A DNA stretch of 64,000 bases from Calendula officinalis (lineage: Eukaryota > Streptophyta > Magnoliopsida > Asterales > Asteraceae): positions 19,888,977-19,952,976 of the forward strand of contig OY970828.1 in assembly GCA_963853835.1 (NCBI GenBank). Direction: 5' to 3'. A model generated the notes under the pieces. The model saw nothing but the letters and a program-made list of their open reading frames with translations, was not told the origin of the DNA and ran no database searches. The translations under genes and the position numbers were made by a program. Shown piece by piece: positions 1-9,791 of the stretch. Within the stretch, counting starts at the first letter, position 1. The number at the start of each line of letters is the position of its first letter.

Positions 1-458
1 ACTGCACAGTTTAAGAGTTATAGCAGTTTCCGTGAGACCGACGGGTGCTGCCAGTTTTCTAAATTGAGTCCTTAGAACGGATTGTAATTCGGGTTTCATT
101 TTTATACTTTTAGGATCATATAGGAATAACCGAGCAGCGCCTTAGAGTATTGAGGATCCTTTGGAGCTTACGTTTCTCGAGGTGAGTATTCTCACCGTGT
201 ATTCAGTTTTAACGTTATACATGCATGACTTACGTGTTATATTACTTGCACTTTAATTGTTATCTGAGTTTCATCTGCTATCTGAGTTTGATCTGTTATC
301 TGAGTATCTGAGCAGCTGTTTACTTATTCATGATCTGAGACATTGTGCCTGGGTAACTGAGCTCGGCACAGAGTCATTCTGTGCTATTACTTGCTAGGGC
401 AATCTGAGATAATTATGTTAAAGAGATAATAAAACATAATAACACACATCTGAGTTTT

Positions 459-661
459 GGGATCACCTCCCGTCTGAGTTTATATCTGACTTGACACCGA
501 AGAGCACTGGTGTCAGACGTTTTGACTTGGCACCGAAGAGTACTGGTGCCAGGCCTTGTTTTTGGGATTATTCCCGTCTGAGTTTATATCTGACTTGACA
601 CCGAAGAGCACTGGTGTCAGACGTTTTGACTTGGCACCGAAGAGTACTGGTGCCAGGCCTT
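459..661 (+). repeat. 104 bp tandem duplication in LTR B U3
   Basis: Two copies of a unit starting GGGAT and containing CCCGTCTGAGTTTATATC, then two short hairpins. CCCGTCTGAG recurs at 469 and 573, a period of 104 bp. The first few bases differ by one indel; the rest is nearly identical. It lies upstream of the LTR TATA box. Confidence 0.85.
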
Positions 662-693
662 TTTGACTCAACACCGAAGAGTACAGGTGTTGA
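492..693 (+). other. five hairpins with a constant loop and varying stems
   Basis: The stems are TGACACC/GGTGTCA (492-515 and 596-619), TGGCACC/GGTGCCA (528-551 and 632-655) and TCAACACC/GGTGTTGA (668-693). All enclose a 10-nt loop GAAGAGYACW. Arm bases change in complementary pairs between types. A further hairpin, GCACAGA-GTCAT-TCTGTGC, lies at 366-384. They sit in U3, so they could act as DNA dyads at the promoter or as RNA structure at the 3' end of the genomic transcript. Confidence 0.75.
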
Positions 694-747
694 GGTGGTG
701 TGAGGCGGGTCGAGGTTGATCTCTCGTCCCAAGTCACACTAGCGCGC

Positions 748-757
748 TATATAAATA
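748..757 (+). promoter_or_regulatory. TATA box of LTR B
   Basis: TATATAAATA lies just after the palindrome AGCGCGCT (741-748). It is a consensus plant TATA box, and transcription would be expected about 30 bp downstream. No transcript evidence is available. Confidence 0.5.
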
Positions 758-1153
758 AAATCTGAGTAATAAAATCTGAGAAATAAATCTGAGTAATTAA
801 TCGAGTAGATTCTGAGTAGGTGTACACCGATGTGCCCTCATGTGTTGTATGTTATGATTGTTTGCATTTTGAGAATTATTCACTCAGCTTCCCCAGCTGA
901 CCCAAACTTTCCCCCACATTGTTTCAGGTACCAGCAAAGGAAAGGAGAAGGTGGACGGTTGACCGCTGTATCTTTTTATTACTGATGTGGACATCATTTA
1001 ATATTTTAAAACACTTTACTTTATCTTAATTATTTCCGCAATAAATACGTTTTAAATGTTAAATATTAATATCTGAGATTTATTTATGGGACCTTTCGAT
1101 TATAATTTTATTTTCAAAAATTTTAAAAATCCTGTAAATTTATGGGTGTTACA

Positions 1154-1765
1154 GTGGACTTAGGGGTTGGTATATTAACTCAATAGACTAGCTACCTGTT
1201 AGGGATAACAGTTCATGCGATGTCAAACATAACAATTTGTTGAACACATTTTCATAAACATAACTAGTAATGGTAGATATTCTACAATTACACTTCACTT
1301 TTCATATTTACTTCTCATGTCATGTGAGTGTTGAACCTTATACATTTTCAGTCATAAATCATTTTCATAACAAACATTTTGAGTAGCAAAAACATTTACT
1401 TTACCTTACTCTTTACTTTAACCCTGTGGATTCACTCAACATTATTGTTGACCCTTTTACTATTTATGTTTTTCCTGGTAATTAGGTGCAGTGGAGTTTG
1501 GAGGATATGAGCATTGGGATTGTCGTGAGCCATGATTAAAACATTAAGTTTACGAAAAATCATTTCATTTCAAACAATTTCTATTTTAGGAAACTTACTA
1601 TTTTTGGAAACTTTCTACTTTTGGAAAGTGAAACAAACCTTTATTTTTCGTTATTGCGTGGTTGTTTGTTTACTTAATTTTTGCTATTTGTCATGAACGT
1701 TACACCTTCGTTCTTCCGCAAAACATTTTAAATGAATTAAAACTCATTTTTGGCGGGGTGTGACA
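1154..1765 (+). repeat. second gypsy-like LTR (LTR A), 3' part
   Basis: AT-rich non-coding sequence ending TGGCGGGGTGTGACA at 1751-1765, a common 3' terminus of plant gypsy LTRs. Copia gag coding sequence begins directly after it. The first bases (GTGGACTTAGG) do not look like an LTR start or a primer-binding site. The simplest reading is that LTR A sits inside the SIRE gag and was itself interrupted by LTR B. The start of LTR A is outside the window. Nothing else is recognisable in this stretch. Confidence 0.5.
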
Positions 1766-2509
1766 TTTCCTCAACAATTTCATGGCATGACAAACTCTGT
1801 CAATGCTGCTAACAACATTGAAACATACACTCTTCAAACACTGTATGGTTTAATGTTGAATCATGAAGAGAACAATGCTGCAAGACTTATCAACTGGAAG
1901 AAAACTGACAAGACTTCCACTGGCAAGGCTTTAGTTGTGCAACGGGCTTATACTGTCACTGAGCCTGAAGAGGCAGAGGTTGATCTTGCTGATGTTGAGG
2001 CAGAGGAGCTTGAAACTCAAATGGCTCTAATGTCTATGAAGCTGGATCAGTTGAAGAAGAAGAGGCTGGGTGTTAGCTCTTCCAATACCGACCAAATATT
2101 AGGTCTATGCTACAGGTGTGGAAAGCCTGGACGCATTGCTGCCAACTATCATACTAAGTCAACTGAAACTGATCAGAATGACAAGATTGCATACCGAGCT
2201 AAACGGTATAGGGACAAGTATGTCAAGTTGAAGAACTGGAGCAAGGGCAAGGGTGCAGCAGGGAATGGAGCACCTCATCAGGCACTTTACTCTGAAGCTT
2301 GGATGGATGAAGAGCTCAATGATGATGAGGAAGAAGTTGAAAACAAAGTCTTTATGGCTTTCATTGAAGAAAATTTGAAGAGCTCCTTTGAGAAAGACAT
2401 CAAAGAAGCTGAGAGGATGAGTGTTCATACTGATTGGGATTCCACTCAGTTGTACAAGGTGAGTTCCTTTCAAACTTATTCAGTGAATGAAAAAGAAAAG
2501 ATTTGTTAG
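1766..2509 (+). pseudogene. gag: SIRE gag, first fragment with degenerate zinc knuckle
   Basis: Structural nucleocapsid/capsid protein fragment of the copia element. The reading frame is open from before the LTR junction, so the first few codons belong to LTR A. A CCHC zinc knuckle is recognisable at 2108-2149 (CYRCGKPGRIAANY), but the histidine is replaced by Arg and the last cysteine by Tyr, so it should not bind zinc normally. Downstream is a Lys-rich stretch and then an acidic one (DEELNDDEEEVE). The frame stops at 2507-2509. The N-terminal capsid domain is not in the window. Confidence 0.75.
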
Positions 2510-2580
2510 TACATGATTGTTGATCTTAAAACTTTAGTACAGAAAGAAAAGCTTCAAAATTAACTATTCTTGAACTTGAA

Positions 2581-3186
2581 ATGGTAAATAATGAACATTT
2601 AGATAAATTAGCAAAATTTAAAGATTTAGAACTAAATTTTTTGAACTTACATGACATGAACCAAAGATTAGCTGATAAAGCTCATCTACACAAACTGGAA
2701 AAAGAAAAATTTGAAAAACAGTGTAAATCTTGGGGAAATGCTTCTATTAAAAATAAATGTCTAAATCAACAATTTCCAGAAAATGTGAGGGCTGCACTTG
2801 GTGTTGATCCTCAGTTAAAAAATAGAAACAATTCTGCTGATTTATTTGAAGAATTTTCTAATATGAACCCTATTCAGTTTGTCAAATCAAAAACCTTTTG
2901 TGAAGTTGGATGTCAAACTGAGTCAGATGATGAGGACAAAATCATTTTTGATAAAGCTATTGGTCCATCTATCTGTTCAAAGTGTTATACTGAACTACAA
3001 GTGCTCAGTATTGAATTTCCTGAAAAAGAAATTTCTGATACTGAACACGAAGTAGTGCAGTATGATACATCTATTGTTCCACCATTTGAATTATTGTTTA
3101 ATATAACTACTTTTGAAAAATATAATGAAAATGAAACTACTTCTACTTCAAGTGTTTTAACTGATACTGAAGTTGCAGGAACATAA
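2581..3186 (+). pseudogene. gag: SIRE gag, middle fragment (coiled-coil-like)
   Basis: 201 codons in a different frame from the preceding fragment. The N-terminal part is rich in Leu, Lys and Glu with heptad-like spacing, suggesting a coiled coil as in SIRE-type gags. It is followed by Cys-containing and acidic stretches. A stop (TAA) closes it near 3184. Beyond this the gag is scrambled by frameshifts, including an A-run near 3318-3328 that is a likely slippage site. The assignment rests on position between two gag zinc knuckles and on composition. Confidence 0.55.
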
Positions 3187-3515
3187 AAGTCATGTGCTGG
3201 AGAACGCAAAGAGCCTGTTAAAGTTGTTATTTTAAAAAATGATAATCAAAAATCAACTTCAACAGGATCTTCAAGTGGCAAAAGTAAGAAGTCTATAAAT
3301 AATAAGACTTCTTTGCCAAAAAAAAAAGAAGAAACCAGATCCATCTCCTCCTAAACCAGTTAAAAATAATAATAAACCACCCATAAAAAAATGACAAAAG
3401 TAACATTTTAAAATCTATTGATGATCAGATTAAAGTCTTAAGTCAAAAGTTTGCAAAACTTACTCATACTGGTCAACCAAAAGAAAACTAATTTTCTAAA
3501 ATTCCATATGAAAAT

Positions 3516-3770
3516 TTGTTCAGAAATAGACCTAGAAAATGTTATAGATGTCACCATACTGGTCATAAAGGGGATGAATGCTGGACTGATCTCTCAAGTC
3601 CTAGGTACTCAGTACCAAAGAAAAAGAGAGAATCTAAATCAGTATCAACAAAGAAAACCTCCAAGGTTTCCCCTGAAGTGATACTGACCTCTCCATCTAA
3701 AGAGATCAAGCCTAAACCTTTTTCTCCTACCAAAGGTCCCATTCAGAAATGGGTCCCTAAAAAGAACTAA
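3516..3770 (+). pseudogene. gag: SIRE gag, nucleocapsid fragment with intact zinc knuckle
   Basis: Contains a complete CCHC zinc knuckle, CYRCHHTGHKGDEC, at 3540-3581 with CX2CX4HX4C spacing. A Lys/Ser/Pro-rich tail ends in KWVPKKN. This is an RNA-binding nucleocapsid segment just before the protease. It is in a third frame relative to the upstream gag pieces, so at least two frameshifts separate the gag fragments. The ATG at 3516 is only the first Met in the fragment, not a real start. Confidence 0.8.
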
Positions 3771-3808
3771 TCATAATTTTGTGTCTTCTGCAGGGTGACA
3801 GAAAATGA

Positions 3809-5159
3809 TACTTAGATAGTGGCTGCTCAAGACACATGACTGGCAGTATGGAGTACCTTCTAAACTATACACCAGAGAAGGGTCCTTCTGTCAAGTTTGG
3901 GGATGATTCAGTAGGAAAAACAAGAGGATATGGAGTAATCAAGGCAGGCAACATAACTTTTAAAACAGTTGCCTATGTAGAGGGTCTAAAACACATTCTG
4001 CTCAGTATCAGCCAGATGGGTGATCATGACAATGAAGCTCGCTTCAGGAAGACTGCAGGATTCATCTACAATGACAAAGGGCAACCTGTACTCATTGTTC
4101 GAAGAGAGAAAAATGTCTATGTGGTTAACCTGTCTGAACTAGACCCTACTATTCGAGTCTACCTGCTTTCTAAAGTCAATCCAGAACTGAACTGGATGTG
4201 GCACAAGAAACTCGCTCACATCAATTTCAGAAACATCAACGAGCTCAGTATGAAGAAGTTGGTGAGAGGGTTGCCCACAATTACTTATTCTAAAGATAAG
4301 TTGTGTACAACATGTGAAATGGGCAAGCAGAAGAAGAGTTCATTTAAATCAAAAGTCAATCACTCAATAAATGAACCTCTTACCATGATACATATGGATC
4401 TTTTTTGCCCCATCAGTACAACAACTCTGGGCAATAAGATCTATACACTGGTCAAGGTTGATGAATACTCAAGATACACTTGGGTCATCTTCCTCAAGAC
4501 AAAATCAGATGCTACCATAGAAATTATTGCCTTTATCAAGAGAGAAGAACTACAAAAAGGCAACAAGGTCAAACAACTTTAAAGTGACCATGGTACTGAG
4601 TTCTTAGCTGATTTAAGTGAAGACAAAGGATTTGTACAAAACTTCTCTGCAGCCTACACACCACAACAAAATGGTGTTGTAGAATGGAAAAATAGAACAT
4701 TGACTGAAGCTGCAAGAACTTTATTATGTCATGTTGGACTGGCACTGAGCTTCTGGGCTGAAGCTGTAAACTGTGCTAACTTTACACAGAACAGAGCCAC
4801 CATAGTCCAAAGACATCACAAGACTCCTTATGAGTTATATCATGGCAGGGTTCCTAATGTGGAATATTTCCACATCTTTGGGAGTAAATGTTTTGTACTC
4901 ATTACTAAACAAAATCTCAACAAATTTGGTCCCAAAATCTAATAAAGGTGTGTTCATGGGCTATTCACCACACTCTAAAGCCTTCAGAGTGTTTATTCTG
5001 TCTACAAAGGTGATTGAAGAATCTATCCATGTTACGTTTGATGAAACTCCGGATGTGCATTCTGATTCAGTACAGGAGGACATAAGTGGTTTAGAAACCT
5101 TATGCAATCCAGAAAACTCCAATGCAAGTCTCACCCATACTATGTTGACCATGGTATGA
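3809..5159 (+). pseudogene. pol: SIRE pol: protease and integrase, broken
   Basis: The protease active site LDSGCSRHMTG starts at 3812, directly after an in-frame TGA (3806-3808). The integrase zinc-finger region spans roughly 4198-4330 (HKKLAH..., then CTTCEMGKQKK). The catalytic triad is visible: D at 4397-4399, D at 4586-4588 and E at 4682-4684. The D-E spacer is only 31 residues, against 35 usual in copia, so four codons are missing. A TAA at 4580-4582 lies just before the second Asp. The frame stops at 4942, and the homology continues in another frame (GVFMGYSPHSKAFRV) to about 5159. Integration function is lost. Confidence 0.85.
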
Positions 5160-6409
5160 GTGATACTGATCAATTCATAACTCAAAATGATACAACTGCA
5201 ACAAATACTGAGGTTCCCATTTCTGAGAACCCCAATAATGAGTTCCCAATAATTGATCTGAACAACTCCACATATGAAGAAGGTGAAACTTCCAATACTT
5301 CACAAGGCCTCACCTCAGATCTGCAAAATGAAGAAGAACAACAACCAGAACTGTCTAATACAAAACAAACCTCAGATCAGTATCAGACAGACAACACCCC
5401 AGTTCAACAAGATATAGTTGATCTTGCTTCAAATGCTCCCTTAGGAAACAATCTAATGGAACTCAGAGACCATCCTCACTCAAATATCATCGGTCCAATT
5501 GAACAAGGTGTCCAAACAAGAAGAAAGTTAGCTTTTGAACCCCAAGCCACTGCCAAATTCTGTTTCTTCTCAAGTTTTCTATCTACCATGGAACCAAAGA
5601 AAGCTGATGAAGCTTTAAAAGATGAACACTGGGTAGAAGCAATGAAAGAAGAGCTTACAGAAATTGAAAGAAACAAGGTATGGAACTTAGTACCACCTCT
5701 GGCTGGCAAAACTATTATTGGTACTAAGTGGGTGTTCAGAAACAAGATTGACAAGGATGGTGTTGTAATCAGAAACAAGGCAAGACTGGTTGCTCAGGGC
5801 TATAGGCAAGAAGAAGGCATTGACTATGATGAAACTTTTGCACCAGTTGCAAGAATTGAAGCTATTAGGCTGTATCTTGCATATGCAGCCTTCAAGAACT
5901 TCAAAGTTTATCAGATGGACGTCAAGAGTGCTTTTCTCAATGGAAAACTACAAGAGGAAGTTTATGTTAAACAACCACCAGGTTTTGTTGATTCTAAATT
6001 TCCTAATTATGTTTTCAAGCTTGATAAAGCTTTGTATGGGCTCAAACAAGCTCCCAGAGCCTGGTATGATACCATGTCTGAGTATCTAATTGAAAATAAA
6101 TTTATAAGAGGTAAAATTGATAAAACATTATTTTAAAAAAGGAAAGGTTCTGACATATTAGTTATTCAGATATATGTAGATGATATTATCTTTGGCTCCA
6201 CTGACAAGTCTATGTGTGATTGGTTTGCTAAGATAAAGTCATATCTGTATCAGATGAGTATGATGGGAGAACTTACTTATTTTCTTGGTTTAAAAGTTGA
6301 TCAAAAGCCTGATGGCACATTTATAAACCAAAGTACGTATGTGCATGACATGCTGAAGAAATATAAATTTGAAAATTTATCTTCCATGCACACTCCTATG
6401 TGTACCTAG
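5160..6409 (+). pseudogene. pol: SIRE pol: reverse transcriptase, broken
   Basis: A spacer rich in Asn, Thr and Glu (about 5160-5560) is followed by the RT domain. It holds WVFRNKIDKDG, the finger/palm motif KARLVAQGYRQ, QMDVKSAFLNGKL with a catalytic Asp, and YGLKQAPRAWY. A TAA at 6134-6136 interrupts the frame. The YVDD active site follows in the same frame at 6173-6184, and a TAG at 6407-6409 interrupts again. The catalytic Asp residues themselves are still encoded. The motif wording is that of the SIRE lineage. Confidence 0.9.
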
Positions 6410-6466
6410 GATAAAATAAGTAAGGATGAGACTGGTAAGCCAGTATGTCAATCCACATACCGAGGT

Positions 6467-7114
6467 ATGATTGGTTCCTTACTTTACTTAACTGCTTGCA
6501 GGACTAATACAATGTTTGCAACATGTTTGTGTGCTCGGTATCAGGCTGATCCCAAGGAATCCCATATGAAAGCTGTTAAGCGTATCTTTAGATATCTTTC
6601 AGGGACTCCTAACATGGGTCTTTGGTATCCCAAAGACTCAGACTTTGAGCGTGAAGGGTATACAGATGCAGATTTTGCAGGTTGCAAGTTGGACAAAAAG
6701 AGCATAAGTGGAGGATGTCAATTCCTTGGTGGAAGTTTAGTTGGTTGGTCATCCAAGAAGCAAAACTCAGTAGCAACTTCCACAGCAGAAGCAAAATATG
6801 TTGCTGCAGGAAGCTGTTGTTCTCAACTCTTATGGATGCAGTATCAACTTATGGACTATGGGTTCAACTTTCAGAAGACACCTATTCATTGTGATAACAA
6901 GAGTGCTATTGCTATCACTCAGAACCCAGTTTATCACTCAAGAACAAAGCACATTGATATCAGACACCACTTTGTTCGAGATAATGTGGAAAAGGGTAAG
7001 GTTGAGGTAAATTTCGTTCCTACAGATGACCAATTGGCTGATGTGTTTACTAAACCTCTCTCTGAAGAAAGGTTTATGTATCTACTAGGGCAATTGGGCA
7101 TGCTGAATCCTTGA
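6467..7114 (+). pseudogene. pol: SIRE pol: RNase H and C-terminus
   Basis: 215 codons open to the pol stop at 7112-7114. It begins in the RT connection (GSLLYLTACRTNTMFA), then RNase H with YTDADFAG, GWSSKKQNSVATSTAEA and CDNKSAIAI, ending in the conserved copia tail QLADVFTKPLS. The motif after STAEA reads KYVAA, where Glu is usual in the family, so an acidic residue seems lost. It is in frame with the RT segment and separated from it by the stop at 6407-6409. Confidence 0.9.
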
Positions 7115-7144
7115 TTTTTCTCAAATTTTTCTGATAATGTTTAC

Positions 7145-7178
7145 TCAGTATTAGTTCTAATACTGACCAGCTCAGTAT
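7145..7178 (+). other. competing hairpins after pol stop
   Basis: Arm A is TCAGTATTA (7145-7153), arm B TAATACTGA (7158-7166) and arm C TCAGTAT (7172-7178). A pairs perfectly with B over 9 bp across GTTC. The last 7 nt of B pair perfectly with C across CCAGC. The two pairings exclude each other. Confidence 0.7.
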
Positions 7179-7339
7179 CACTTGTCTGATTGATCAAAAT
7201 TCAATAATTTTTAATTTTTTTTATTAATTTCCAAGTTAAATTAAATGTTTTTATATTTTTAATTTTTTTTAAATTTAATTTTTTTTAACTCGGTATTGGA
7301 AGTCCTGGAGTGTTAACCTAATTCTAAACCCTATAATCC

Positions 7340-7377
7340 CCAACGGTAACCTTTCTTAATAAGAAAGTTACCGTTGG
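7340..7377 (+). other. 17-bp hairpin upstream of extra ORF
   Basis: CCAACGGTAAC then TTTCTT pairs with AAGAAAGTTACCGTTGG, leaving one bulged C and a 3-nt loop (7358-7360). It lies 65 bp upstream of the TATA-like box. Confidence 0.75.
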
Positions 7378-7442
7378 AACAGGATAAGGCTATCATTGCA
7401 GCCGTTTTTACTTCCCAATACCAAAATTATCGCCTAATTAAG

Positions 7443-7450
7443 TATAAATA
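7443..7450 (+). promoter_or_regulatory. TATA-like box before the extra ORF
   Basis: TATAAATA lies 123 bp before the ATG at 7573 and is followed by CT-rich sequence (CTCTCTTTC, CTTTCTTCTCC) resembling the pyrimidine patch of plant core promoters. This suggests, but does not prove, an internal promoter for the extra ORF. Confidence 0.45.
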
Positions 7451-7572
7451 ACCGTTTCTCTCTTTCATTTAAAACTTTCTAACAGTTATTTCATTCTTTC
7501 TTCTCCGATTTCTCTCTACGATTAACGAACTCACCCTCTCTTTGCAAGAAATTCCTTAATTTCAGATCACAG

Positions 7573-8652
7573 ATGGCAAACTACAGATTCGTCGCACCTG
7601 ATGTTGCACCGGCGACCCAGTTTAGAAAAGATGAGGTGCCCAAATTTGCGAGGAACAACATCACTGCTAATTTCAATATTCCTCAAGCTTGGGACTGCCC
7701 CGAATTCACACATATTGTTACATACATGAAGCATTGTCCTATCACTCGAGCTCTGGCTCTATCTCCTCGAGCTATATATCTAGAGATGCTGTGTGAAATC
7801 TGGTACTCTGCAAGACTAGACTCTCCAGATATGATTACTAGATGGGCTATTCGTGACCAAAGAAGGGTCTTTGTCTCAACTGCCATTATACGGGAAACAC
7901 TGCGACTTCCTGCCCACGCTCAGTATGAGCCTTTTGTTGATCGAACAGAGGCCCGATCAGTATTGCCTTTCATTGGTCGCAGAGGAACCACGGGTATCAT
8001 TAAACGAAATGAATTTGGTGCAATGTGGGGTGTTCTTATTTCTACAATTATTCGGTGTATGACGCACAAGACTGGAGCTTTGGACCAAATCAATGAGTTT
8101 GGGATGCAGATGGTACATGCTATGTACTATGGTCGGGACATTGACTATGCAAGACTGATATTCAATGAGCTAGCTACTTTGGTTAGTGCTAAAATCAGAG
8201 AATTCAATGTACCCTTTTGCAGGTTTATATCCCTCATCTTCCGAAGTTCGATGGCTGCACACATTTATGATGAATTCAACAGTCCAAAAGCTGATCTTCC
8301 TCCCCTAAATGAGAAGATTTACTTTTACCGACCAAGGGAAGGAGAACCTGTACTGAGTCACTCCATGTGGGCGATTGTACAGGCACATTTGAATGATGAA
8401 GAAGATGATGATGAAGATGATTCTGATACTGAATCAGATGATGGTAATGATGATGATAATGATGATGATGGTGGTGATGGTGGTAATGCAGATCAGGATG
8501 TTGAGATGATGGATGCTCAACCAGATCCAGAACAAGAACAACCACACAGTCCACAACATGAACAGGATCCTGATGCTCCTCATACTGCATCAGATACTAA
8601 TACTGAGTCAATCGAGGTGCAGCCTCCTGTTCTAAGAAGAAGAAGAAGATGA
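7573..8652 (+). CDS. extra (env-like) ORF of SIRE element, N-terminal part
   Basis: 359 codons starting at the first ATG after the TATA-like box. The N-terminal about 270 residues look like a compact globular domain (SPRAIYLEMLCEIWYSAR, MITRWAIRDQRRVFVSTAII, RFISLIFRSS). They resemble uncharacterised proteins encoded 3' of pol in plant SIRE-type elements. Residues about 276-315 are a strongly acidic Asp/Glu/Asn tract, and the C-terminus ends in a run of Arg. I see no signal peptide or clear membrane span, so the label 'envelope' is positional only. The stop at 8650-8652 may be a mutation, because the same frame stays open from 8656 to 8991. Function unknown. Confidence 0.6.
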   Translation: MANYRFVAPDVAPATQFRKDEVPKFARNNITANFNIPQAWDCPEFTHIVTYMKHCPITRALALSPRAIYLEMLCEIWYSARLDSPDMITRWAIRDQRRVFVSTAIIRETLRLPAHAQYEPFVDRTEARSVLPFIGRRGTTGIIKRNEFGAMWGVLISTIIRCMTHKTGALDQINEFGMQMVHAMYYGRDIDYARLIFNELATLVSAKIREFNVPFCRFISLIFRSSMAAHIYDEFNSPKADLPPLNEKIYFYRPREGEPVLSHSMWAIVQAHLNDEEDDDEDDSDTESDDGNDDDNDDDGGDGGNADQDVEMMDAQPDPEQEQPHSPQHEQDPDAPHTASDTNTESIEVQPPVLRRRRR

Positions 8653-8655
8653 AGT

Positions 8656-8991
8656 TTGACTCAATTAATGATGGGGGCCTTATCATCTGAAGAAGACATG
8701 CAGCATGCACATGCTCCATCTTTGACTGTCTCTCTTCAAGAGCAGAATGTGATTGCTGCAACTGCGGCCCTTCCAGGTCCTGAACCAGAACCAATTGCCC
8801 AACCAATTGAGGAACCTCATGTTCCTCTTGATGTGGAGCTTCAGTTTGAGCAACACACACTGGAAGGTGCTCCGGATAGAAGAGAAGTAGCTCCTGAAGG
8901 TGCTGATGGTTCAAATCAACACACAAATGATCCAGCACCGAGCTCTGCAGATGGTAGAAGGGAATCCGACAAAGTCTCAAATAGAGACTAA
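8656..8991 (+). pseudogene. extra ORF of SIRE, second segment
   Basis: Same frame as 7573-8652, separated by one stop codon. It is rich in Pro, Glu and Gln (PGPEPEPIAQPIEEPHVP), like a disordered linker. It ends at TAA 8989-8991. I infer it is part of one long ancestral extra ORF. Confidence 0.5.
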
Positions 8992-9791
8992 GTATTGGCC
9001 AGTACCAACTCAATACTGACCAAAGTCTCAATCGAACTTTCAAATATATATCCACTTATGACCAACATAGTTAGCCCACTGCTACTATGCAACATTCATA
9101 CACTAAGCACCAAAATGATAATTGTCAGTCTACAGTTGTCTCAACATATAAAGAGACAATGGTGGTTGATGTCACATTGACACCCACTGGTGCTGCTTGA
9201 ATCATATCCAACTTATTTTTGAGTTGAATCACATGATTTAAGAAGTGATCACGGACCCTTAAGCCACATTAGCCAAATATTTTCCATGGGGTTTTAGCCA
9301 CATTTCTGTTATCACTCTGATACCGAGTGATAAACATTGAAAATAAAAAGAGGCACATCCCAGGCTTCGATTTCCTAAACCCAAACCTTTTTCAGAAAGT
9401 GTGACCAATCCTACACTGAGCTACTTAAACACAATCACAAATCACTTTTTACTGAAATTTTTTTTACACATTCTTTGCACAAGTCCACAATATTTCATCA
9501 TGAACCAGATGAAATACAGACTTCAACATTCTGTTTAAATGATTATAGAGTTAAACCACAACACAATTCTATTTGTAAAACCTTTCAAAAGTAACCAATT
9601 TCCTATTTTTTGTTTCTTTAGCACCATCTGTGCAGGGTAATCAGACAGAACAGGCTCCAGAGGAACATGTGAGCTTACAGACAATCATGCAGCAGAGATG
9701 GACACCATGAGTAGTGAGATTGAATCACTAAAATAGTCAGTCGCACTACTCCAACAACAACATCAGCCTCCACCAACTCCACAGTCTTAAC
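8992..9791 (+). other. non-coding stretch inside the extra-ORF region
   Basis: 800 bp with no long frame and many AT-rich runs. Near 9600-9621 a pyrimidine-rich run ends TTTCTTTAG, a good match to a plant 3' splice site. After it, coding-like sequence resumes (gln- and glu-rich, about 9640-9770, with stops). It could be an intron of the extra ORF or simply decayed coding sequence. No convincing donor site could be fixed. Confidence 0.4.

Larger units (their letters stand above)
1..1153 (+). repeat. Ty3/gypsy-like LTR (LTR B), 3' part
   Basis: This is non-coding sequence with LTR hallmarks. It has a TATA box (748-757), a downstream AATAAA-type signal near 1030, and a terminus ending GGGTGTTACA at 1144-1153, a typical CA-ended gypsy LTR end. 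What follows is not a primer-binding site, so this is a 3' LTR or a solo LTR. Its 5' end lies outside the window. The U3 part carries a 104 bp tandem duplication with hairpins and many TCTGAG motifs. No coding sequence was found. The gypsy family is inferred from LTR style, because no internal domain is visible. Confidence 0.55.
7115..7572 (+). other. pol-to-extra-ORF intergenic region of SIRE
   Basis: 458 bp without a coding frame. In order: two competing ATACTGA/TCAGTAT hairpins (7145-7178), a T/A-rich tract (about 7200-7290), a 17-bp hairpin (7340-7377), a TATA-like box (7443-7450) and a CT-rich stretch leading to the extra ORF start at 7573. The layout looks like a promoter with a pyrimidine-rich leader. 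Confidence 0.65.

Noticed and set aside
513..737. Minus-strand frame in LTR B with repeated VLFGAKSK-like peptides
   Set aside because: It is the reverse reading of the 104 bp tandem repeat and hairpins; the peptide repetition comes from the DNA repeat.
8276..8590. Minus-strand His-rich frame opposite the extra ORF
   Set aside because: It is the complement of the GAT-rich acidic tract of the extra ORF. Low complexity explains it.
7573..8652. Calling the extra ORF a true viral envelope gene
   Set aside because: I see no signal peptide, membrane span or fusion-like segment. Only position suggests 'env-like'.
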